From Clostridia bacterium (lineage in GTDB: Bacteria > Bacillota_A > Clostridia > Christensenellales > Aristaeellaceae): a DNA stretch of 14,114 nucleotides. The notes below the pieces were generated by a model. It was given only the letters and a program-made list of their open reading frames with translations, made no database searches and was not told the DNA's origin. The position numbers were made by a program, and so were the translations under genes. The stretch lies in NCBI GenBank assembly GCA_017432405.1, contig JAFRJF010000039.1:1-14114 (forward strand), given 5' to 3'. Of this stretch, positions 6,761 to 13,311 are shown in pieces (position 1 is the stretch's first letter; every line of letters starts with the position of its first letter).

Positions 6761-7472
6761 GTTCGCCCTCCCCCTCCACCGGGAACAGCAGGGCCGCGCC
6801 CAGGGATATGACCACGGTGAGTATGATGATCTTCATGCCGGAGGAAATGCTGTCGAACCAGGCAAGGGTATTGAACGCGTAGCTGGCCGCGAAGCTTACG
6901 GCCACCAGCGCGGCAATCACCCGGTCCTTCCGGGCAGGGGGCACAAATATGGACATGAACATGCCGAACAGGCCCACGCTCAAAGCGCTGACCACCCGCA
7001 CCGGCAGCACGTTGCCCAGCACCACGCCCGTCAGCGTGCCCAGGGCCCAGCCGGGGGTGGCCACGGCGGCCATGCCATAGATGTAGTACGGGTTCAGCCA
7101 GCCCTCCACCGACACGGACAGGCCGAAGATCTCGTCGGTGATCCAAAGCCCCATCAGCAGCCGATGGCGCAGGGGCAGCTCCGGCTTCAGCTTCTGCGAC
7201 AGCGCGCAGGACATCAGCAGGTACCGGGCGTTGGCGATGGCCTCCATCACCATCACCTCCAGATAGCTGGCCCCGGCGGCGATCAGCGTAAAGCCGATGT
7301 ACTGGCCCGCGGAAGCCATGATCAGCGCGCTGGCGAGGGTGGCCTGTGGCGCGGTCATGCCCGCGTTACGCGCCGATATGCCCAGCGCGATGGACACCGC
7401 AAAGTAACCCAGCATGATGGGAATGCCGTCATGCAGGCCCTTGGCAAACCACTTCTTGCGGTCGGTAAGCAT
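6750..7472 (-). CDS. azlC: Branched-chain amino acid transporter large subunit AzlC
   Basis: Polytopic membrane protein of 240 residues, the usual AzlC length. It has the family's N-terminal LHDGIPIMLGYFAVSIALGI, then ALIMASAGQYIGFTLI, NARYLLMSCALSQKL and WITDEIFGLS. AzlC/AzlD pairs (BrnFE/YgaZH type) export valine, leucine, isoleucine and sometimes methionine or analogues. The ATG is preceded by AGGAGG at 6 nt. A separate promoter with palindromic half-sites lies upstream. It is the first gene of the azlC-azlD-sirtuin cluster. Confidence 0.95.
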   Translation of the reverse strand: MLTDRKKWFAKGLHDGIPIMLGYFAVSIALGISARNAGMTAPQATLASALIMASAGQYIGFTLIAAGASYLEVMVMEAIANARYLLMSCALSQKLKPELPLRHRLLMGLWITDEIFGLSVSVEGWLNPYYIYGMAAVATPGWALGTLTGVVLGNVLPVRVVSALSVGLFGMFMSIFVPPARKDRVIAALVAVSFAASYAFNTLAWFDSISSGMKIIILTVVISLGAALLFPVEGEGEHEA

Positions 7473-7507
7473 GCTCGACCTCCTGTCGTCGAAATTCGCA
7501 CGCTACC

Positions 7508-7535
7508 AATATACACCCATTTGTTCAAATGTCAA
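7508..7535 (-). promoter_or_regulatory. Promoter of azlC-azlD-sirtuin
   Basis: On the minus strand, TTGACA (7535-7530), a 16-nt spacer and TATATT (7513-7508), about 36 nt before the azlC start. The spacer contains a palindrome, so a repressor could sit directly between the two promoter boxes. Confidence 0.65.
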
Positions 7536-7538
7536 ATG
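7518..7538. promoter_or_regulatory. Candidate operator: three CATTTG/CAAATG half-sites in the azlC promoter
   Basis: CATTTG (7518-7523), CAAATG (7526-7531) and CAAATG (7533-7538) form an inverted repeat with a 2-nt centre plus an extra direct half-site. They cover the spacer and -35 box of the azlC promoter. The binding regulator is unknown; an Lrp/AzlB-type or GntR-type factor is only a guess. Confidence 0.45.
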
Positions 7539-7543
7539 AAGGT

Positions 7544-7550
7544 TGTCGAA
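7544..7550 (+). promoter_or_regulatory. Exact 0A-box (TGTCGAA) upstream of the azlC -35
   Basis: TGTCGAA matches the Spo0A target consensus at all seven positions. It lies 8 nt upstream of the azlC -35 box (centre about -46), a position from which Spo0A-type proteins can activate. A 7-mer alone is weak evidence. Confidence 0.35.
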
Positions 7551-7570
7551 AAAAATAACACGGATACTGC

Positions 7571-7990
7571 TCACAGGCGCTGCCGTCCTGCGCGGCGGAC
7601 TGTTTTGACGATGGATCTGACGATCCACAGCAGCAGGTGCAGCGTCACGATCACCGCGGTGACGGCGAAAAAGCCGCCCATCCCGGCCACCACGTCGGCA
7701 AATTCCATCGTTCCCGTGCCGGTCAGGCGCTGCCCGATCTCAATGGCGAAGGTCAGCACCAGCAGCACCGTCAGCGCGTAGATCCATGTGATGGCCAGCA
7801 CCCGGTTGTGGTTCGCCAGCAGCTTGAACAACGGATATACCAGCAATATCAGCAAAAGGCCTATGGCCCCCATGACGATAAAGTGCAGCTCCTTGTCGGA
7901 AAAGCTGTATTCAAAGCGGTCGTTCAACGTGAGTATATAGCTGTGGGCGCGGCTCACCCACGCCACCAGCATGCGAAGATATCTCGCCAT
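7571..7990 (-). CDS. VanZ-like family membrane protein
   Basis: Small membrane protein of 139 residues with helices near 37-57, 65-86 and 102-127. The VanZ-like signature is visible as DKELHF (32-37), then Glu84 and Gln87 in FAIEIGQRL, then FADVVAGMGGFF with Asp99. VanZ gave low-level teicoplanin resistance in enterococci, but most VanZ-like proteins have no known function. The ATG follows GGAG at 7 nt. It is transcribed in the same direction as azlC, but azlC has its own promoter in the gap, so joint transcription is uncertain. Confidence 0.8.
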   Translation of the reverse strand: MARYLRMLVAWVSRAHSYILTLNDRFEYSFSDKELHFIVMGAIGLLLILLVYPLFKLLANHNRVLAITWIYALTVLLVLTFAIEIGQRLTGTGTMEFADVVAGMGGFFAVTAVIVTLHLLLWIVRSIVKTVRRAGRQRL

Positions 7991-8010
7991 GTCGCGTCTC
8001 CTTTCGTATC

Positions 8011-8034
8011 AAACCGACGGTCTCCCGCCGGTTT
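8011..8034 (-). other. Hairpin in the vanZ-like gene leader
   Basis: On the minus strand, AAACCGGCGG and CCGTCGGTTT pair around a 4-nt loop, with one internal G-U. On the plus strand the same place is an A-C mismatch, so the structure is better as vanZ leader RNA. It ends about 20 nt upstream of the start codon. I could not identify a clear promoter for this gene. Confidence 0.45.
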
Positions 8035-8099
8035 CACGGTTTTTGGACGCGATTTGCGGCAGATAAGTTGCAGACCGGACATGATCGCAGCTTCACAAT

Positions 8100-8106
8100 T
8101 TCGACA
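8100..8106 (-). promoter_or_regulatory. Exact 0A-box in the vanZ/XRE-gene intergenic region
   Basis: TTCGACA on the plus strand, i.e. TGTCGAA on the minus strand, matches the Spo0A box exactly. It sits in the 288-nt divergent intergenic region. A Spo0A-family gene begins 1.8 kb downstream, which makes it worth noting, but one 7-mer can occur by chance. Confidence 0.3.
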
Positions 8107-8148
8107 AGGAAAAAAGCCGGATTGTCATATTGGTTTATAAATATACCC

Positions 8149-8180
8149 TTGCTTTTATCGCCTTACTCGATTATTATAAT
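8149..8180 (+). promoter_or_regulatory. Possible promoter of the XRE-domain gene
   Basis: TTGCTT (8149-8154) and TATTAT (8172-8177) at 17-nt spacing, with TATAAT overlapping at 8175-8180. This is the most A/T-rich part of the intergenic region, about 100 nt before the start codon. The -35 is weak, so placement is tentative. Confidence 0.35.
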
Positions 8181-8278
8181 AATGAAAATGATCCTTATTC
8201 CCCCAACAGCGCAATGCTGCCATCCTATTCCGACTTTTCACCATCAATATGGACCATTTTTGAAAGGAAGACTTACTT

Positions 8279-9706
8279 ATGACCATTGAGGAACTGCGTT
8301 TAGAGAAGGGGCTGAGCCGCGAAGCCTTTGCCGAACGTCTCGGCATCGACCTGTCGGCACTCGAAGACTACGAATCCGGGAAGCGCTCCCCCAGCGCAAA
8401 GGACCTGGATGCAATCAAGGACATCTTCAGCGTAGAGCTGTCCAGCCAGGCACCCGTCGAAGCGACCGAGCCGGAGGCGGCGGAGACGGTGGAGGCAGCT
8501 GTCGCCGGGGAAGCCGTCGAAGCGGAAGCCGCCGAGGAAGCGGAACCCGGGGAGGCTGTCGAAGCGTCCGCCGACGAGGCAGAGGCCGGGGAAGCGGAAG
8601 CCGGAGAGGCTGTCGAAGCGCCCGCCGACGAGGCAGAGGCCGGGGAAGCGGAGGCCGGAGAGGCTGTCGAAGCGCCCGCCGACGAGGCAGAGGCCGGGGA
8701 AGCGAAGGCCGGCAAGGCTGTCGAAGCGCCCGCCGACGAGGCAGAGGCCGGGGACGCGGAGGCCGGCGAGGCTGTCGAAGCGTCCGCCGACGAGACAGAG
8801 GCCGGGGAAGCGGAGGCCGGGGAAACCGTCGAGGAAGCAATCGAAGAAGCGGTCGCCGAAGTGATGAAGGAAGCGTCAGCTGAGGAAGCCGCGCTGATCG
8901 CCGCCGCGGAGAAGGAAGCCCGCAAGGCCGCGAAGAAGGCCCGGAAGGCAGAGAAGCTGGCGGCCAGGCAGAAGGCCGACGAGGAAGCCACCCAGCGGGT
9001 GATCGACATCATCAGCGCTCTCAGCGGCAGTGTGGATCTGGACGACAGGGACGCCGTTGCCGCCGCGAGAGACGCCTACGACAGCCTGACTGACGATCAG
9101 GAGCTGTTGATCCCCGGCGACGTGCTCCGACTGCTTTTCGGCGCCGAGCAGAGGATCGAGGACGCCGAGGAAGCGGCGGCCAGGGAAGCGGCGAAGCAGG
9201 TGCCGATCGAAGCATGCGAAATCACCGTGAAGGACGTGGCCTTCACCGGCAAGAAGATCAAGAAGCCCTCTGTGAAGGTGGTCTGGGGCGATACGAAGCT
9301 GGAGAGGGGCGAGGACTACAGCCTCAAGTACGACAAGAAGGCCCGGGAGATCGGCCTGTACTTGCTGACCGTCAAGGGCAAGGGCCGCTTCGCCGGCTCG
9401 GTCAAGGTGCCCTTCTACGTGGTTCCAAAGGCCTCTGAGTATGCCAGGCTGCTGGGCAGCGAAAAGCAGGCCGCCAAGGCATGGAAGCTGCTGGAGAACA
9501 TCGAGGGCTTCCAGATCGAATACAGCCGGAACAAGGATTTTTCCGACAGCAAGAAGGCGAAGATCCGCGAGCCCAAGGACCTGGCCAAGGTCCTCAGTAA
9601 GCTGAAGGCCGGAAAGAAATATTACCTGCGCGTTCGCCTCTTCGCCACAGTCAAAAAGAAGCATTACTACTCCGAGTGGTCCGAGGTCAACACCGTGAAA
9701 TTATAA
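8279..9706 (+). CDS. XRE helix-turn-helix protein with E/A-rich repeats and surface-type modules
   Basis: Protein of 475 residues, function not recognised. Residues 1-55 form an XRE-type helix-turn-helix (IEELRLEKGLSREAFAERLG, then LEDYESGKRSPSAKDLD). Residues 56-200 are acidic and Glu/Ala-rich, with five 18-residue repeats (92-181). A charged, probably coiled-coil stretch runs 200-235. Residues 239-300 (VIDIISALSGSVDLDDRDAV..AYDSLTDDQELL) resemble a helical module of Firmicute surface proteins. Residues 310-382 look like an Ig-like beta module, and 395-475 like FN3 (FQIEYSRNKDFSD...LKAGKKYYLRVRLFATV...YYSEWSEVNTVKL). No signal peptide or membrane helix is visible, which conflicts with the surface-type modules. 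The ATG follows GAAAGGAAG. Domain calls are from pattern recognition; the HTH is firmest. Confidence 0.85.
   Translation: MTIEELRLEKGLSREAFAERLGIDLSALEDYESGKRSPSAKDLDAIKDIFSVELSSQAPVEATEPEAAETVEAAVAGEAVEAEAAEEAEPGEAVEASADEAEAGEAEAGEAVEAPADEAEAGEAEAGEAVEAPADEAEAGEAKAGKAVEAPADEAEAGDAEAGEAVEASADETEAGEAEAGETVEEAIEEAVAEVMKEASAEEAALIAAAEKEARKAAKKARKAEKLAARQKADEEATQRVIDIISALSGSVDLDDRDAVAAARDAYDSLTDDQELLIPGDVLRLLFGAEQRIEDAEEAAAREAAKQVPIEACEITVKDVAFTGKKIKKPSVKVVWGDTKLERGEDYSLKYDKKAREIGLYLLTVKGKGRFAGSVKVPFYVVPKASEYARLLGSEKQAAKAWKLLENIEGFQIEYSRNKDFSDSKKAKIREPKDLAKVLSKLKAGKKYYLRVRLFATVKKKHYYSEWSEVNTVKL
8552..8821 (+). repeat. Five tandem 54-bp in-frame repeats
   Basis: Five consecutive 54-bp units encode variants of EAVEAPADEAEAGEAEAG. 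They differ at only a few bases, mostly Ser/Pro at the sixth codon and Glu/Lys/Asp or Ala/Thr changes near the ends. Near-identity at DNA level implies recent expansion by slippage or recombination, so copy number may vary between strains. Each unit contains TGTCGAA, the 0A-box heptamer. Confidence 0.92.
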
Positions 9707-9717
9707 TTGGATTCCCC

Positions 9718-9750
9718 CAGGCTTCCCGTTCCTCACGAACGGGACGCCTG
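9718..9750 (+). terminator. Stem-loop after the XRE-domain gene
   Basis: CAGGC and TCCCGTTC pair with GAACGGGA and GCCTG around a 5-nt loop, with one internal mismatch. It begins 12 nt after the stop and is followed by TTGATT, a weak T-tract. It is the likely transcript end for the XRE-domain gene. Confidence 0.6.
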
Positions 9751-9769
9751 TTGATTAAGGCATGCCGAC

Positions 9770-9806
9770 AACTTCTGATTTGTCGCGGAGCGACAAATCA
9801 GAAGTT
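9770..9806. other. 17-bp perfect inverted repeat upstream of the Spo0A-like gene
   Basis: A 17-bp perfect stem (AACTTCTGATTTGTCGC and its complement) with a GGA loop lies 20 nt after the preceding hairpin and about 22 nt before the sigma-H-like promoter. No T-run follows. It could be a second terminator or an operator: its centre holds inverted TGTCG cores, 5 of 7 matches to the 0A-box. Confidence 0.6.
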
Positions 9807-9828
9807 CTCATTAAGATATCCCCCTCAC

Positions 9829-9857
9829 GCAGGATTTTCCTCTGTTTCCGTAGAATG
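9829..9857 (+). promoter_or_regulatory. Sigma-H-type promoter of the Spo0A-like gene
   Basis: GCAGGATTT (9829-9837), a 12-nt spacer and GTAGAATG (9850-9857) fit the sigma-H pattern RnAGGAwWW-N11-12-RnnGAAT. No convincing sigma-A promoter is seen in this gap. In Bacillus subtilis one spo0A promoter (Ps) is sigma-H dependent, so the fit agrees with the gene's family. Confidence 0.5.
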
Positions 9858-9901
9858 TAACAGTTTGTAGTTATGATGCAATAACCTGTGGAGGATTTGC
9901 C

Positions 9902-10636
9902 ATGGGCGTGGAAGGAAGCCGGGCCGTGGCAGTGGGCCTGTTCGACGGGCGCATTCCGGCGCTGGAAGAAGCGTTGGCGGACTGTGGGTACGCACTGGCC
10001 GGGCTGGCCCCGGACGGCGCGACCGGACTGGAGCTATTACAGGCGCTGCAGCCCCGTCTGGCGCTGGTAAACGCGACCGTGCCTGGCATGGACGGCGTCG
10101 CCTTCGCAAGACGCGCCCGTACCCTCAGTCTCGTGGTACAGCCCGACATACTGCTGCTCGCGCCGCCGGGGCTGTGCCTGCCGGAGCGCGAAAACCTGCC
10201 CGCCCTCGGCGTGGTGGCGCTGGAAACGCCCGTCGACGCAGGCCGGCTGAAGGTCGCGCTCGAAGCGCTGTCCAAAAGCCCCCTGACACTGCGCGAAGGC
10301 AAGGCCGCAAGGCTCAACGCCCTGCTGGACGCGCTGGGTGTTCCCCGGCACCGGGGGCGGGACTGCCTGTACCTGGCCGTGACCCTGGCCTGGCACGACG
10401 CCGGACGGGTGGCTTCGCTGAAGGACGGCATCTATCCCGAGGTGGCCCGGCAGACCGGGCTGACAGTCGCCCAGGTGGAGCGGGCCGTGCGCCACGCCAT
10501 CGACGCCGCCTGGCGCAACGGGGCGATCGAGCATCAACACAGGATATTCGGAGACACTATCGACGCAAGGCGCGGAAAGCCCACCTGCGGCGAAATGATA
10601 GCGCAGCTTGCGGAAGAACTGCGATGGGAGGCATGA
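9902..10636 (+). CDS. Spo0A-family transcription factor with degenerate receiver domain
   Basis: DNA-binding regulator of 244 residues. The C-terminal part (about 138-244) is a Spo0A effector domain: LGVPRHRGRDCLYLAV, VERAVRHAIDAAWRNGAIE and IFGDTIDARRGKPTCGEMIA parallel the same regions of Spo0A. Residues 8-120 have receiver-like order, but the active site is lost. The phospho-acceptor Asp position is Asn57 (LALVNATVPGMDG), the conserved Thr is Ala87 (LLLAPPG), the conserved Lys is Thr109 (ALETPVD), and only one acidic residue (Asp15) remains at the N-terminal pocket. It therefore probably does not use the phosphorelay. The ATG follows GGAGG at 7 nt. deoB starts 2 nt after the stop. It may be a paralogue acting beside a true Spo0A elsewhere; that cannot be seen here. 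Confidence 0.88.
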   Translation: MGVEGSRAVAVGLFDGRIPALEEALADCGYALAGLAPDGATGLELLQALQPRLALVNATVPGMDGVAFARRARTLSLVVQPDILLLAPPGLCLPERENLPALGVVALETPVDAGRLKVALEALSKSPLTLREGKAARLNALLDALGVPRHRGRDCLYLAVTLAWHDAGRVASLKDGIYPEVARQTGLTVAQVERAVRHAIDAAWRNGAIEHQHRIFGDTIDARRGKPTCGEMIAQLAEELRWEA

Positions 10637-10638
10637 CG

Positions 10639-11820
<1,182 letters not shown>

Positions 11821-11846
11821 CCGCCCTGCGGCGGCCGCAGAGGCGG
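11821..11846 (+). terminator. G/C-rich hairpin directly after deoB
   Basis: CCGCCCTGCGG pairs with CCGCAG-a-GGCGG across a CGG loop, with a single bulged A, immediately following the TAA stop. There is no U-run, so it may work as a weak or Rho-assisted terminator, or as a 3' protective structure. Confidence 0.45.
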
Positions 11847-11847
11847 C

Positions 11848-11977
11848 CGTTGCGGCAACTGTAGCGGCGGCTATCAGCCGCCACCCCTCGCCGTTGCGGC
11901 AACTGTAGCGGTGGCTATCAGCCGCCATCCCTCGCCGTTGCGACAACCGTAGCGGCGGCTATCAGCCGCCACTCCCC
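11848..11977 (+). repeat. Three 44-bp tandem repeats, each with hairpins
   Basis: Units begin at 11848, 11892 and 11936 (the last slightly short), each starting CGTTGCGGCAAC or a variant. Each contains GGCGGCTATCAGCCGCC, a 7-bp stem around ATC, and a small GTTGC/GCAAC palindrome. The middle unit has GGTGGCT, which still pairs on the plus-strand RNA through a U-G wobble. The repeats fill much of the deoB-gapA gap. They resemble dispersed REP-like intergenic elements rather than coding sequence. Confidence 0.85.
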
Positions 11978-12015
11978 CTGCGTAACGACAACATCCCCCT
12001 GAAAATATTAATAAA

Positions 12016-12033
12016 ATGTGATATTTTACACAA
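12016..12033. promoter_or_regulatory. Rex-like operator upstream of gapA
   Basis: ATGTGATATTTTACACAA matches 11 of 14 defined positions of the Rex site TTGTGAA-N4-TTCACAA. It sits just upstream of the gapA -35 box. Rex is a repressor released by NADH, which would suit an NAD-dependent glycolytic gene. The match is imperfect and no rex gene is in view. Confidence 0.4.
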
Positions 12034-12039
12034 AAGGGC

Positions 12040-12068
12040 TTTTCATCCCCTATGGGATGGGGTAGAAT
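12040..12068 (+). promoter_or_regulatory. gapA promoter with palindrome in the spacer
   Basis: TTTTCA (12040-12045), a 17-nt spacer and TAGAAT (12063-12068), about 77 nt before the gapA start. An inverted repeat, CATCCC-CTAT-GGGATG (12044-12059), occupies the spacer and could be an operator. The leader that follows has a GCATCC direct repeat at 12093-12109 and no recognised riboswitch. Confidence 0.5.
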
Positions 12069-12144
12069 ATATATGTAGTTATAGGTGTGACCGCATCCGC
12101 GGCGCATCCACATAACATGACTTAATTTTAGGAGGTAGATTCCA

Positions 12145-13158
12145 ATGGCTGTTAAAGTTGCTATTAATGGTTTTGGCCGCATCGGCCGCCTGGCTTTCCG
12201 TCAGATGTTCGGCGCTGAGGGCTATGAGATCGTCGCCATCAACGACCTGACCACCCCCAAGATGCTGGCCCACCTGCTGAAGTATGACTCCACCCAGGGC
12301 AACTACGCTCGCGACCACAAGGTCGAGGCCACCGAGAATTCCATCATCGTGGACGGCCACGAGATCCGCATCTACGCCGAGAAGAACGCCGCGGATTGCC
12401 CCTGGGGCGAACTGAAGGTTGACGTCGTTCTGGAGTGCACCGGCTTCTACACCTCCAAGGAGAAGAGCCAGGCCCACATCACCGCTGGCGCCCGCAAGGT
12501 TGTCATCTCCGCGCCCGCCGGCAACGACCTGCCCACCATCGTCTACAACGTGAACCACGAGACCCTGAAGCCCGAAGATACCATCATCTCCGCTGCTTCC
12601 TGCACCACCAACTGCCTGGCGCCCATGGCCAAGGCTCTGAATGACGGCTGGGCCATCGAGAGCGGCATCATGTGCACCATCCACGCCTACACCGGTGACC
12701 AGATGATCCTGGACGGCCCGCAGCGCAAGGGCGACCTGCGTCGCTCCCGTGCCGGCGCCATCAACATCGTTCCCAACAGCACCGGCGCTGCCAAGGCCAT
12801 CGGCCTGGTCATCCCCGAGCTGAACGGCAAGCTGATCGGCGCGGCCCAGCGCGTGCCCACCCCCACCGGCTCCACCACCATCCTGAACGCCGTCATCAAC
12901 GGCCAGCCCAGCATTGACGAGATCAATGCCCAGATGAAGAAGGAAGCCACCGAGTCCTTCGGCTACAACGAGGACCAGATCGTCTCCTCCGACATCATCG
13001 GCATGCGCTTCGGCAGCCTGTTCGACGCCACCCAGACCATGGTCTGCAAGCTCGAGGGCGGCAAGAGCCAGGTTCAGGTCGTGTCCTGGTACGACAACGA
13101 GAACAGCTACGTGAGCCAGATGGTCCGCACCATCAAGTACTTCTCCGAGCTGAAGTAA
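12145..13158 (+). CDS. gapA: Type I glyceraldehyde-3-phosphate dehydrogenase
   Basis: Glycolytic enzyme converting glyceraldehyde-3-phosphate, phosphate and NAD+ to 1,3-bisphosphoglycerate; 337 residues, cytoplasmic tetramer. It has the Rossmann motif NGFGRIGR (8-15), Asp34 in AINDL (binds the adenosine ribose and favours NAD), the catalytic Cys153 in [12 protein letters not shown], His180, and the C-terminal [13 protein letters not shown]. The ATG has a strong AGGAGGT site about 8 nt upstream. Codon use is narrow (mainly CTG, ATC, AAG, GGC), as expected for a highly expressed gene. It is a monocistronic unit with its own promoter and a classic terminator, separated from deoB by the 44-bp repeats. 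Confidence 0.98.
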   Translation: MAVKVAINGFGRIGRLAFRQMFGAEGYEIVAINDLTTPKMLAHLLKYDSTQGNYARDHKVEATENSIIVDGHEIRIYAEKNAADCPWGELKVDVVLECTGFYTSKEKSQAHITAGARKVVISAPAGNDLPTIVYNVNHETLKPEDTIISAASCTTNCLAPMAKALNDGWAIESGIMCTIHAYTGDQMILDGPQRKGDLRRSRAGAINIVPNSTGAAKAIGLVIPELNGKLIGAAQRVPTPTGSTTILNAVINGQPSIDEINAQMKKEATESFGYNEDQIVSSDIIGMRFGSLFDATQTMVCKLEGGKSQVQVVSWYDNENSYVSQMVRTIKYFSELK

Positions 13159-13179
13159 TTTGATTCTCAAACAACTTTG

Positions 13180-13211
13180 CCCCCCGCTTCCCCTGGAAGC
13201 GGGGGGTTTTT
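13180..13211 (+). terminator. Rho-independent terminator of gapA
   Basis: A perfect 12-bp stem (CCCCCCGCTTCC / GGAAGCGGGGGG) with a CCT loop is followed by TTTTT. It is 21 nt after the gapA stop and is the clearest intrinsic terminator in the window. Confidence 0.95.
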
Positions 13212-13213
13212 GC

Positions 13214-13243
13214 TTGTAATCCGCAGCAAAGGTATGGTATACT
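13214..13243 (+). promoter_or_regulatory. Promoter of the phosphatase-like gene
   Basis: TTGTAA (13214-13219), an 18-nt spacer and TATACT (13238-13243), with an extended -10 TGG (13235-13237). It starts 3 nt after the gapA terminator T-run, about 69 nt before the next start codon. Confidence 0.6.
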
Positions 13244-13311
13244 GACCTGGAGGCGCATCGTGACTGTCGGATAAGCCAATGGCGCTACAAGCAAAGAGGA
13301 GGCTCAGTCCT

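Noticed and set aside
7554..7570. Intrinsic terminator after the vanZ-like gene
   Set aside because: A T-run is present on the minus strand but I could not find a convincing stem ahead of it.
8368..9012. Long Ser/Ala-rich open frame on the minus strand opposite the repeats
   Set aside because: It is the antisense of a GC-rich repetitive coding region; it has no ribosome binding site, and its repeats only mirror the sense strand.
10174..10638. 155-residue upstream extension of phosphopentomutase in the same frame
   Set aside because: It overlaps the Spo0A-like gene in another frame, has an Arg/Pro/Ala-rich composition typical of GC-rich shadow frames, and DeoB has its normal length from 10639.
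11848..11977. CRISPR array
   Set aside because: The 44-bp units are directly adjacent with no unique spacers, and no cas genes are present.
12069..12144. Riboswitch or T-box in the gapA leader
   Set aside because: The leader is only about 70 nt, with a GCATCC direct repeat and no recognised aptamer or terminator/antiterminator pair.
12079..13170. 363-residue open frame antisense to gapA
   Set aside because: It is the shadow of a highly biased coding sequence; Gly/Val/Asp-rich with no motifs.
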